Shown here: positions 9,055 to 16,971 of the stretch, piece by piece
Layout of the letters: every line of letters starts with the position of its first letter
Numbering within the stretch: the stretch's first letter is position 1
NCBI GenBank assembly: GCA_964655065.1
Contig: CAZZLC010000032.1
Coordinates: 1 to 64,000 of the forward strand
Length of the DNA stretch: 64,000 nucleotides
Direction of reading: 5' to 3'
Source of the DNA: DRPG01 sp964655065
GTDB taxonomy: Bacteria > Myxococcota_A > UBA796 > GCA-2862545
Translations under genes and position numbers: made by a program
Notes under the pieces: model-generated
Database searches by the model: none
What the model saw: only the letters and a program-made list of their open reading frames with translations
Told to the model about the DNA's origin: nothing

Positions 9055-10053
9055 ATGGCAAGGCTGCGCGCCGCGATTACCGGCGTCGGGGGATGGGTCC
9101 CCGACAAAGTGCTCACGAACCAAGATCTCGAGCAGATCGTCGACACCAACGACGAGTGGATCGTCTCCCGAACGGGCATCCGCGAGCGGCGCATTCTCGA
9201 AGGCGACCAGCAGGGTGTCTCGGTGATCGGCATCCACTCGGTGCGCGAGCTCCTCGAGAAGACCGACACCGACCCGGCCGAGATCGACCTCGTCATCTTC
9301 GCGACCGTCACGAAGGACTACGTGTTCCCCGCCACGGCGAACATCGTCTCCGACGCCATCGGCGCCAAGAACGCCTTTGGGTACGACCTCGAGGCCGCGT
9401 GCTCGGGCTTCCTCTACGCGCTGTCGACCGGCGCACAGTACATCGAGACCGGTCGGGCCAAGAAGGTCATCGTGATTGGCGCGGACAAGATGTCGTCCAT
9501 CCTGGACTACGACGACCGCGCCACCTGCATCATCTTCGGGGACGGAGGCGGCGCCGTGCTCCTCGAGCCGACCGAGGACGAGGTCGGCGTCGGAGACCAC
9601 ATCATGCGGTCGGACGGTGATGGGGTGCGCTACCTCAACATGCCGGCCGGCGGAAGCCGCCTCCCCGCGAGTCCAGAGACGGTGGCCGAGCGACTCCACT
9701 TCGTGAAACAGGAGGGCAAGGCGGTCTTCAAGTTCGCGATCACCAACATGGCGGGGATTGGGCTCGAGCTCCTCGAGCGCAACGCACTGAGCGCCGATGA
9801 TGTCGACTGGCTCGTTCCCCACCAGGCGAACAAGCGCATCATCGACAACACCGCCGAGCGCATGGGGATCCCGGCCGAGCGCGTCATGATGAACATCGAG
9901 CGCTACGGCAACACGACGAGCGGCACCCTGCCCCTGCTGATGTGGGACTACGAGTCGCGCCTGCGGCGTGGCGACAAGCTGGTGCTGTCGGCGTTCGGCG
10001 GCGGCTTCACCTGGGGCGCCATGATCGTCGACTGGGCCTACGACCCCAGGTAG
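9055..10053 (+). CDS. fabH: 3-oxoacyl-ACP synthase III (FabH-type thiolase-fold enzyme)
   Basis: Condenses an acyl-CoA starter with malonyl-ACP. 332 aa with the full FabH triad: Cys116 in EAACSGF, His256 in VPHQANKRI, Asn286 in YGNTTSGT, and the terminal SAFGGGFTWGA. These are FabH signatures rather than OleA ones, although the position directly after oleBCD is where an OleA would be expected. It begins at ATG 9055, 74 bp after oleD. It may prime fatty-acid or PUFA synthesis, or may have been recruited to the ole pathway. That second role is inference only. Its 3' end overlaps the convergent kinase gene by 16 bp. Confidence 0.87.
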   Translation: MARLRAAITGVGGWVPDKVLTNQDLEQIVDTNDEWIVSRTGIRERRILEGDQQGVSVIGIHSVRELLEKTDTDPAEIDLVIFATVTKDYVFPATANIVSDAIGAKNAFGYDLEAACSGFLYALSTGAQYIETGRAKKVIVIGADKMSSILDYDDRATCIIFGDGGGAVLLEPTEDEVGVGDHIMRSDGDGVRYLNMPAGGSRLPASPETVAERLHFVKQEGKAVFKFAITNMAGIGLELLERNALSADDVDWLVPHQANKRIIDNTAERMGIPAERVMMNIERYGNTTSGTLPLLMWDYESRLRRGDKLVLSAFGGGFTWGAMIVDWAYDPR

Positions 10054-11198
10054 TAGAGCAGGAGCATCTGGGCGACGAAGTACCCGCCCGACAGCGCCAC
10101 GAATCCCGTGGCGAGAAGCGCGAACAGGATGGTCGCCACGGTGCGGGGGGTGAGCGAAGCGCTGGGCGGCGGCGTCTGAAAGCCCGATGCGATGCTGGAG
10201 CGCTCGTACATCCCACTGCCGTAGGGCACCGACAAGGCCGCCATCGACGCAGGCTCGATTCCCGCGAGCGCCATCTGGTCGGTGAGCTCCCCCACGAGGA
10301 CGCGCTCCACCAGCTCGAGCTGGTGGGCCACCGTGGCCACCGAGTCGGGGCGACGGTTGCGATCCTTCTCGAGGAGCAGCCCGACCAGTCGCTGGAGGCT
10401 CCGGGGCACGTCGGTGATGGTCGGAAACCGCTTCGGCGGGTCCTTCACGTGGGCGATGAGCACGTTCGCGATGCTCGACTGGTCGAACGGGTACTCCCCC
10501 GTCAGCCCGCGATAAAGGAGCACGCCGAGCGCGTACAGGTCGGAGCGGGGGTCGATGTCCTGTTGCCCGCGCACCTGCTCGGGCGACATGAACATCGGGG
10601 TGCCGACGAGCAGCCCCCGCTGGGTGAGCTGCTCGCTGTCGTCGAACGGCTTCACGAGCCCGAAGTCCACCACCTTCGCCCGGTCACCGCCGTCCTCGGC
10701 GCTCTCGACGAGGATGTTCGCCGGCTTGAGATCGCGGTGGATGAGCCCCAGCTCGTGGGCCTCCTGAAGCGAGCCGCACACCTGGATGATGATGCGGACG
10801 AGCCGCAGCGGGTCCATGGGGGTCGCGCCCATGAGCGCCGACAGCGCCTGACCGCGACAGAGCTCCATGGCGAGCCAGGAATGGTCCTCGTAGGTGCCGT
10901 AGTCGAAGACCCGCACCGTGTTGGGGTGCTCGAGCTTCGACAGCAGCGACGCCTCGCGCAGGAAGCGCGCCTTCGCGAGCGACTGCATCTCGGAGCTCGC
11001 GTCGACGAGATCGAGCACCTTGACGGCCACCCGTCGTCCGAGCGGGGTCTGCTCGGCCGCGTAGACGGAGCCCGTCGAACCCTGGCCAATCCGAGACTGC
11101 AGGCGGTACTTTCCGCCGAGCACACGTCCGAGCCAGACGTCTTCGTTGGGCCGCGGCCGACGGTTGGTGCTCGACGACTCCTCGTTCATTCGTCCCAC
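10038..11198 (-). CDS. Transmembrane Ser/Thr protein kinase (kinase 2 of operon)
   Basis: Hanks-type kinase, 386 aa. Glycine loop IGQGSTGSVY (34-43), catalytic Lys57 (AVKVLD), HRDLKPAN (151-158), DFG (175-177) and SPE in place of APE (202-204) indicate an active enzyme. After a linker rich in Ser and Pro, a hydrophobic segment around 351-380 anchors it in the membrane with almost nothing outside, so the kinase domain is cytoplasmic. It is the last gene of a five-gene operon and its start overlaps the preceding gene by 13 bp. It is a close relative of the kinase opening the operon (shared FLREASLLSKL and HPNTVRVFDYG). Substrate unknown. Confidence 0.9.
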   Translation of the reverse strand: MGRMNEESSSTNRRPRPNEDVWLGRVLGGKYRLQSRIGQGSTGSVYAAEQTPLGRRVAVKVLDLVDASSEMQSLAKARFLREASLLSKLEHPNTVRVFDYGTYEDHSWLAMELCRGQALSALMGATPMDPLRLVRIIIQVCGSLQEAHELGLIHRDLKPANILVESAEDGGDRAKVVDFGLVKPFDDSEQLTQRGLLVGTPMFMSPEQVRGQQDIDPRSDLYALGVLLYRGLTGEYPFDQSSIANVLIAHVKDPPKRFPTITDVPRSLQRLVGLLLEKDRNRRPDSVATVAHQLELVERVLVGELTDQMALAGIEPASMAALSVPYGSGMYERSSIASGFQTPPPSASLTPRTVATILFALLATGFVALSGGYFVAQMLLLYYLGS

Positions 11199-11749
11199 AC
11201 TTCGATGAGGTCATTGGTCTCGACGTCGAAGTCGTCGGGCTTCTCGACCTCGGGCTCCGGACGCGGAGGCGCGGGGCGCGGGGGCGCGGGGCGCGGGGAC
11301 CCGCGACGTCGCACCGGAGCCCGGGCAGGCTCGGGCTCCTCGACGGGCTCGGGCTCCTCGATGGGCTCGGTCGGCTCGGGCGGTTCGACGGGCTCGGGCT
11401 CTTCGGCCGACTCGGGCTCGTCTACGCCACGAGCGTCGTCGTCTTCGGCGGGGGGGACCGCCGAGGCTGGCGCGGCTGGCGGAACCGGCGCGGGCGCACC
11501 CATGGCGGGCGCCACATCGCCGGCGGCGCTCGGCGCCAGCCCGTCCTTCGTCTGCTCGGCCTGCACCAGCAGCTGACGCCCTCCGAGGACCGCCCCGAAG
11601 CCACCGCACACCACGAACACCACGGCAAAGAGGCCGCCGATGCCCATCCAGGTGAGGAAGCCGGAGCTCCGACTCGGAACGTTCCGGTCGAACTCCTCCT
11701 CGAGCATGCGGCGGGCAATGCTGGCGCTCTCGAAGGTGCGGTCGGCCAT
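11186..11749 (-). CDS. Single-pass membrane protein with long Pro/Glu-rich tail
   Basis: 187 aa, no recognised family. A short N-terminal region is followed by a hydrophobic segment around 30-56 (GFLTWMGIGGLFAVVFVV). The rest is low complexity: Ala/Pro, then repeated Glu-Pro dipeptides, then Arg/Pro, ending in an acidic segment. The layout resembles TonB-like or periplasm-spanning linkers, but no TonB C-terminal domain is present. It lies between the beta-helix lipoprotein and a kinase and overlaps the kinase gene, so a link from the envelope to kinase signalling is possible. That role is inferred from context. Confidence 0.72.
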   Translation of the reverse strand: MADRTFESASIARRMLEEEFDRNVPSRSSGFLTWMGIGGLFAVVFVVCGGFGAVLGGRQLLVQAEQTKDGLAPSAAGDVAPAMGAPAPVPPAAPASAVPPAEDDDARGVDEPESAEEPEPVEPPEPTEPIEEPEPVEEPEPARAPVRRRGSPRPAPPRPAPPRPEPEVEKPDDFDVETNDLIEVWDE

Positions 11750-11752
11750 CGC

Positions 11753-13225
11753 TCAGTTCTCCGGGAAGGCGGTCCAGCCATCCCACCACGTGACCTCGCT
11801 GCCCGGGCGGATCGCGCCCGAGTACTCGGCCGAGGTGGTGAAGAAGTTCTCGGTGGGCAGCTGGCCGCCGTTGTTCGCGATGGAGCCCGCGGCGGGAATC
11901 CACAGCGGCGTCGGATCGCGAACCCACTCGCCCTCGAGGTCGGGCTCCGGCAGGGCAGGGTCACCGAAGGTGTTGTTGTACTCGTTGTCGGGCCGCTGGA
12001 GCCAGTCGAGGAGCTCGTCGAAGCCGCCGTCGTCGCTGACCTGACCGTCGCCCGGGTCGACGGCGTCCTCACCCTCACCGTTGATGTCGCTCTCGTTGGG
12101 CACCGCCCACTGCTCACCGTTGGGGCCGACAGCGTGGAAGATCGAGTACGTGATGCTGACGCTCGGCTGGTCGGGCTCGACGTTGTCGATCCAGGCGGCG
12201 GTCTGCGGATCGGTGATGTCGATGCCGTGGCCGGTCTGCCGCGCGATGATCATGTTCGTCATGGTGGCCCCCGTGCCCTCGCGGAGGTCCATGCCGTTGT
12301 GCACGGTGCCCTTGCGACCCGACCCGAAGATGCTCACGTTCGCGATGAACGGGTTCGTATAGGGCTGCTGGACATCCTTGAGCCCGTCTTTGTCCACGTC
12401 CTCGCCGAGCGCGCCGTCGCCCTCGAAGCCCTCGTCGCCCACGTTCTGGACCGTCGGGTCCAGGTTCTCGAACTGGTGGATGACCGCGAACTGGATCCGG
12501 CCGTCCCACCCCTCGTCCCAGTCGATGGAGTCGTCGAGCGCGCCGGTGACCACCACCCACTTGAGGTCCACGGAGCCCCCGAACAGCTCGATGCCATCAT
12601 CGAAGCCACGGTGGACCTGGACGTGCCGGATGCGCGTGTTCACACCACACCCGCCGAGGGTGAGCCCGTTGAGGTCGTTGCCGTCCTTCCCGTCGAACAG
12701 CTCGAACCCGGCGAACTCGATGCGGACGTAGTCGAGCGACCCACAGTTGTCGAACTGGTCGGAGCCGCCGTACTGCGCCCGGGGCTCGTCCTCGATCGAG
12801 ATGCCCTCGATCTGGCGCACCCCGCCGCCCTTGTTGAGCTCGTCGTTGCCGAGGAGCACGACCCCGCCCCAGTCTCCAGGCTTGCGCTGGCCCACCGGCT
12901 GGTTCGACGTAAAGACGATGGGCTCGTCGGGCTCACCCTCGGCATCGATCCGCGCGTCGCGCGTGATGATGAGCGCGGACCCGGGATTGCCGCGGATCTG
13001 GGTGCCGGGCTCGATGGTGAGCACCGAGTCGCCCTCGACGTAGATTAGGGCATCGTCGCCGAGGACGTAGACGTTGTTCTTCGTCCACGTCGTGTCCTCG
13101 AGGATGGACTCGGTGACGGGAATCTCGGCGACGGGGCTCGCACCCTCCGCCGCTTCGAACTCGTCGAGGCACCCGGTGGCGAGAAAGACGGAAATCGGGA
13201 GAACGAGCAAACGGTGCACGGGCAT
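11753..13225 (-). CDS. Secreted lipoprotein with right-handed beta-helix
   Basis: 490 aa. Signal peptide with lipobox LATGC (Cys about 19). The body shows the DDALIYVEGDSVLTIEPGT / ITRDARIDAEG pattern and GDWGGVVLLG block of outer-surface beta-helix lipoproteins in Myxococcota and Bacteroidota, followed by helix rungs (IRHVQVHRGFDDGIELFGG, LDDSIDWDEGW) and a conserved Trp-rich C-terminus. It is probably exported to the outer membrane and binds a polymer or scaffolds others. No catalytic residues were identified. It sits 3 bp from both neighbours in the kinase-bounded operon. Confidence 0.8.
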   Translation of the reverse strand: MPVHRLLVLPISVFLATGCLDEFEAAEGASPVAEIPVTESILEDTTWTKNNVYVLGDDALIYVEGDSVLTIEPGTQIRGNPGSALIITRDARIDAEGEPDEPIVFTSNQPVGQRKPGDWGGVVLLGNDELNKGGGVRQIEGISIEDEPRAQYGGSDQFDNCGSLDYVRIEFAGFELFDGKDGNDLNGLTLGGCGVNTRIRHVQVHRGFDDGIELFGGSVDLKWVVVTGALDDSIDWDEGWDGRIQFAVIHQFENLDPTVQNVGDEGFEGDGALGEDVDKDGLKDVQQPYTNPFIANVSIFGSGRKGTVHNGMDLREGTGATMTNMIIARQTGHGIDITDPQTAAWIDNVEPDQPSVSITYSIFHAVGPNGEQWAVPNESDINGEGEDAVDPGDGQVSDDGGFDELLDWLQRPDNEYNNTFGDPALPEPDLEGEWVRDPTPLWIPAAGSIANNGGQLPTENFFTTSAEYSGAIRPGSEVTWWDGWTAFPEN

Positions 13226-13228
13226 CTC

Positions 13229-13960
13229 CTAGAACGTCAGGCGGAAGTTGGCGCCAGTGGGGGTCGGAGAGACGGAGACACGCCGCTCCTTGGGCAGGGC
13301 GAAGCCGAGGATCACGAGGCCCCCGCCGACCCCGGCGAGCGGCACCGCGAAGTTGTTGATCGTGCGACTGACAGCATACGCGTCCTGGTCGAAGGCCGCT
13401 TGTTCGTCTTGGCCTCGCAGGTACGTGACGACGGCCGTGGCCCCGAATCCCGCGGCGAGTACCGCTCCCGTGCCCACGAGCGCCCACCGGGGCTGACGCT
13501 TCGGGGGCGGCTCCAGGAGCGGCTGGCTCGCGACCCCCGAGGGGGGCTGACCGGCGGCGCCCGGGGCGGGGGCGAGAGCCGGAGCCGGGGGAGCAGCCGG
13601 AGCCGGCGGAGGAGCCTCGGCCATGCGGTCCTCCATGGCCGCGATCCGCAGGTCGAGGGACACCACGTCGGACGGCGAGGCGTACGGCCGGTACTCCATG
13701 AGGCTGTCGATGGCGCCCTGCAGGTCGCCGAGCCGCTCCTTGGCGTTGGCGATGTTGTAGAGGATCTTCTTGTTGTCGGAGAGCTCGTAGGCCTCCTCGA
13801 ACGAGACGATGGCCTCCTTGTAGCGACCCGCCTTGTACAGCCCTGCCCCGAGCTTGTAGAGCTCGCGGGCCTGGGCCATCCGCGCCTCGGTGGTCGTGGG
13901 GTCGGGGGGCGCCTGGGCCACCGCGACGTCTGCCAACCCCATCATCCAAACGACGAACAT
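13229..13960 (-). CDS. TPR protein with signal peptide and two C-terminal TM segments
   Basis: 243 aa from ATG 13960, which overlaps the stop of the upstream kinase gene as TGATG. The frame could open 24 bp earlier, but the overlap and signal peptide favour 13960. Order: signal-like hydrophobic N-terminus ending around VAVAQA, two to three tetratricopeptide repeats (AGLYKAGRYKEAIVSFEEAY, NIANAKERLGDLQGAIDSL), an Ala/Pro linker, then two hydrophobic segments in the last third. This architecture is common next to Hanks kinases in myxobacteria. A protein-interaction role is inferred. Confidence 0.78.
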   Translation of the reverse strand: MFVVWMMGLADVAVAQAPPDPTTTEARMAQARELYKLGAGLYKAGRYKEAIVSFEEAYELSDNKKILYNIANAKERLGDLQGAIDSLMEYRPYASPSDVVSLDLRIAAMEDRMAEAPPPAPAAPPAPALAPAPGAAGQPPSGVASQPLLEPPPKRQPRWALVGTGAVLAAGFGATAVVTYLRGQDEQAAFDQDAYAVSRTINNFAVPLAGVGGGLVILGFALPKERRVSVSPTPTGANFRLTF

Positions 13961-15141
13961 CACCACGGGTTCTCCTGCAGCCACGATGCGCCCAGCCGGA
14001 TGGTCAGCCAGTAGCCAGCGCCGAGGCCTGATAGCATGGTCAAGAGCAGCCCGGCGAGCAGCAATGCGAGCTTGACGCTTCGGCGGGTTCGAGGGGAAGG
14101 AGCGGCGATTGGCTCCACGTCCAGCCGCCCCTCCACGAGCACCGGCTTCGCGAAGGTCGCGGTGGCCTCGTCGAGCAGGCTGGCCTCACAGAGGCGGAGG
14201 GCCCGCTGGAGCTGTCCCGCGTCGATGAACCGCTCGGTCCGTGCCTTGGCCAGACACCGATCGATCGTCCACTGCACGGTGCTCGGCAGCTGCAGCTCGG
14301 GCATCACCTCGTCGAGTCCCCTCGGGGTCTCTCCGAGGTGGGCCTCGAGCACCGCGGCCGGCCCCGTGTGGGGGAAGGGGTAGTGCCCGGAGAGGCACTT
14401 GAAGAGCAGAACGCCCATCGCGTACACGTCCACGCGCTGGTCGAGCGCGTGCCCGCGGATCTGCTCGGGCGCCATGAACTGCGGCGTGCCCAGGATGAGG
14501 CCCTCCGCGGTCATCTCGGAGGCGCCCTCGACCTCCTTGACGAGCCCGAAGTCGACCACCTTCACGACGTCCGAGCCGTCCTTGCCGGTCGCGATGAGCA
14601 CGTTGGCCGGCTTGAGGTCACGGTGGATGATGCCCGCCTGGTGGGCCTCCGACAGGCTGCCGCAGATCTGGGCTCCGATCCGCACGAGGCGGAGCGGCTC
14701 GATCGGGGCGTCGTTCACCAGCTGGCGAAGCGTGGGTCCGCGCACGAACTCCATCACGAGATAGGGCCGACCGTCCTCGACCCCGTAGTCGAAGACCCGC
14801 ACCGTGTTCGGATGGGTGAGCTTGGACAGCAGGGAGGCCTCGCGGAGGAACCGTGCCCCCAAGTCCTTCGACGCCACCTGGTGGGGACTCGCGGCGAGGA
14901 CCTTGATGGCCACGGACCGGCCCAGCTGCAGCTGCTCGGCCTCGTAGACCACGCCCATCGAGCCCCGCGCGATCCGACGTCGGATCCGGTAGCGCTCGGC
15001 GAAGATGGTTCCGACCCGCTCGTCGCCTTCGGAGACCGGCTGCGCCACGCGGGGCGATGCGCCGGGCTCGGTTCCGACCGACGCCGGATCCGCACGTCCA
15101 CCATTCCGGAACCCGGGTCCGGTCTCACCTGGGTCGACCAA
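13960..15141 (-). CDS. Transmembrane Ser/Thr protein kinase (first gene of operon)
   Basis: 393 aa Hanks kinase with a disordered N-terminal tail of about 45 residues, glycine loop IARGSMGVVY (57-66), Lys80, HRDLKPAN (173-180), DFG (197-199) and APE (MAPEQ). A C-terminal hydrophobic helix around 356-383 anchors it. It is the first gene of a five-gene minus-strand operon (kinase, TPR, beta-helix lipoprotein, Pro/Glu-rich membrane protein, kinase). The 5' region is shared with a divergent MarR-type regulator. Its kinase domain closely resembles that of the last gene, suggesting duplication. Confidence 0.9.
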   Translation of the reverse strand: MVDPGETGPGFRNGGRADPASVGTEPGASPRVAQPVSEGDERVGTIFAERYRIRRRIARGSMGVVYEAEQLQLGRSVAIKVLAASPHQVASKDLGARFLREASLLSKLTHPNTVRVFDYGVEDGRPYLVMEFVRGPTLRQLVNDAPIEPLRLVRIGAQICGSLSEAHQAGIIHRDLKPANVLIATGKDGSDVVKVVDFGLVKEVEGASEMTAEGLILGTPQFMAPEQIRGHALDQRVDVYAMGVLLFKCLSGHYPFPHTGPAAVLEAHLGETPRGLDEVMPELQLPSTVQWTIDRCLAKARTERFIDAGQLQRALRLCEASLLDEATATFAKPVLVEGRLDVEPIAAPSPRTRRSVKLALLLAGLLLTMLSGLGAGYWLTIRLGASWLQENPW

Positions 15142-15307
15142 GTTGCTACCCCCTCGGGGCGCGAGTCTACGCTCCAGCCCTCACGGGCTCGGGACCCGGA
15201 AGCAACGATTGGCTTACGGTTTCGCGACGCCGAGATCGCGGGGGACCGGCGACCATTCGCCCGTTACCACGGTTCACCGGATCTTCTCTTCCCATCTCCG
15301 GGAACGA

Positions 15308-15802
15308 TTGAAGCTCGAACGGCTTGGTCGCGCCGGTGACACAGGAGGGGCCATCTCCGACTTCCCGCCCGAACTTCCGACGTGTGAGCCCGCGCAGCGG
15401 CTGCAGCGGCTGGGCCGGGGGCTGCGCTACCGCTTCCTCGAGTACCTCGGTCCCTACGGCATCACGCCCGAGCAGTACCTCATCCTCGCGAAGCTGGACG
15501 AGCGCGACGGCTGCGGGCAGTCGGAGCTCGTCGACCCCCTGTTCGACGACCGCGCGAACATCACCCACCTGGTCAACCAGCTCGAGCGCGGCCGGCTCGT
15601 GGAGCGCCGCGCCGACGAGTCGGACGGGCGTCGGAGGCGGGTCTGGCTCACCGCGACGGGCCGAAGCCTCGTGGCGGGTCTGCTGGTGGGCGTTCGGCAC
15701 CTCCAGGCGGAGCTGTTCCAAGACCTCGACGACGACGAACTCGCGACGTTGTTGCGGCTGATCGAGAGGCTCGAGGCACGCCTCCGAACGAACGACGGGT
15801 AA
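15308..15802 (+). CDS. MarR-family transcriptional regulator
   Basis: Winged-helix regulator. The conserved part runs from RLQRLGRGLRYRFLEYLGPY through the recognition region and the wing (RRADESDGRRRRVWLTATG) to a C-terminal dimerisation helix. The start is uncertain. The frame is open back to 15005 inside the divergent kinase gene; TTG 15308 is the last conventional start before the conserved domain. A strong AGGAGGGG (15342-15349) is followed 4 bp later only by an in-frame ATC. Divergent from the kinase operon and just upstream of flagellar genes; its targets cannot be read from sequence. Confidence 0.75.
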   Translation: MKLERLGRAGDTGGAISDFPPELPTCEPAQRLQRLGRGLRYRFLEYLGPYGITPEQYLILAKLDERDGCGQSELVDPLFDDRANITHLVNQLERGRLVERRADESDGRRRRVWLTATGRSLVAGLLVGVRHLQAELFQDLDDDELATLLRLIERLEARLRTNDG

Positions 15803-15840
15803 AGCAGCGTCAAACCCGCGGCCCCGGGGCGGGGGCGCGA

Positions 15841-15869
15841 CTCAACTGCGTCCGGCGACGACCGATTGC
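15841..15869 (+). promoter_or_regulatory. FliA (sigma-28)-type promoter for flgI
   Basis: CTCAA, 16 bp, CCGATTGC. The arrangement matches four other elements in front of flagellar genes here and the general sigma-28 pattern (TAAA, about 15 bp, GCCGATAA). Predicted transcription start about 15876, giving a leader of about 16 bases to ATG 15892. Confidence 0.68.
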
Positions 15870-15891
15870 CCCGGTGATGGGAGTCACGATC

Positions 15892-16971
15892 ATGCTCTTG
15901 TGGGCGCTTGCCCTCCACGGCCCCGACGCGTTCGCGACGCGCGCGAAGGATGTCGGCCGGTTCTATGGCGTTCGTGAGAACACCCTCTCGGGGCAGGGGC
16001 TGGTCGTCGGGCTCCGACGTACCGGGGACACGGCCCGGAACACCGCGACCCTGCGAGCGCTGGTCGCCATCCTGCAGGGACGCGGGCTCTCGATCGGGCT
16101 CGAGGACGTCAGCAGCCGCAACGCGGCGCTCGTGATGGTCCGAGCCGAGCTGCCGCCGGACTACCGGGCAGGCGACCGCGTGGACGTCACCGTCGCCAGC
16201 ACGTCGGACGCGACCTCGCTCGAAGGCGGCATGCTGGTGTGGACGCCGCTCTACGACCAGAGCCGGAAGCTCGTCGCGGTGGCGGAAGGTCCGCTGGTGG
16301 TCGGGGGCTACGTCGCGGAGTCCGCCGGCAACCTGGCCCGGAAGAACGCCCCCACCACGGCCATGATCCCGGGGGGCGCCCTCGTCGAGCGAGAGAACGA
16401 CTGGGCGATGGACTACTCGAGCCTGGAGACGACGGAGTTCGTGCTCGACCAGCCCGACTTCGCCACCGCCTCGGCGCTCGAGGACGCGGTGAACGGGGCG
16501 TTCGGCGGTGAGGTGGCCCAGGCGGTCAGCGCCTCCACCATCAAGATGACCATCCCCGAGGATCTTCGTGGCCGATTTCCTCGATTCGCCGCCCAGGTGG
16601 AGGCCATCGACGTCGCGGTCGACGCCCCGGCCCGCGTGGCGATCAACGAGCGCACGGGAACCGTGGTCATGGGCGCCAACGTCACCATCTCGCCGGTGGC
16701 GGTGGCTCACGGCGGACTCACCGTCGAGGTACGCCGCGTGAATCAGGCGAGCCAACCCGCACCCTTGTCGTTCGGAACCACCGCGCTGTTGAGCAACGTC
16801 GAGGTCGAGGCCGAGGAGCAGGAAGGCAAGCTCGTGCTCGTCGAGGGGGCCGCCATCGCCGACCTGGTGGCCGCGCTCAACGCACTCGGCGTCAAGCCCC
16901 GCGACCTGGTCGTCATCCTGCACGCCATCCGCAATGCGGGCGCCTTGCAGGCGGAGATTGTCGTCCAATGA
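15892..16971 (+). CDS. flgI: Flagellar P-ring protein FlgI
   Basis: Forms the periplasmic P ring around the flagellar rod. 359 aa, close to the family length. A short signal peptide (MLLWALALHGPDAFA) precedes family motifs RAKDVGRFYGVREN, GLVVGLRRTGD, the NAALVMVRAELPP block, GNLARKNAPTTAMIPGG and the C-terminal LVAALNALGVKPRDLVVILHAI. ATG 15892 has GGGAG 8 bp upstream; GTG 15874 and ATG 15877 are in frame but would fall at or before the predicted transcription start. Its stop overlaps the next start as ATGA. No flgH or flgA is seen nearby. Confidence 0.93.
   Translation: MLLWALALHGPDAFATRAKDVGRFYGVRENTLSGQGLVVGLRRTGDTARNTATLRALVAILQGRGLSIGLEDVSSRNAALVMVRAELPPDYRAGDRVDVTVASTSDATSLEGGMLVWTPLYDQSRKLVAVAEGPLVVGGYVAESAGNLARKNAPTTAMIPGGALVERENDWAMDYSSLETTEFVLDQPDFATASALEDAVNGAFGGEVAQAVSASTIKMTIPEDLRGRFPRFAAQVEAIDVAVDAPARVAINERTGTVVMGANVTISPVAVAHGGLTVEVRRVNQASQPAPLSFGTTALLSNVEVEAEEQEGKLVLVEGAAIADLVAALNALGVKPRDLVVILHAIRNAGALQAEIVVQ

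Noticed and set aside
9055..10053. Calling this gene oleA because of its position after oleBCD
   Set aside because: Active-site and C-terminal motifs are those of FabH; the OleA label is not supported by sequence.
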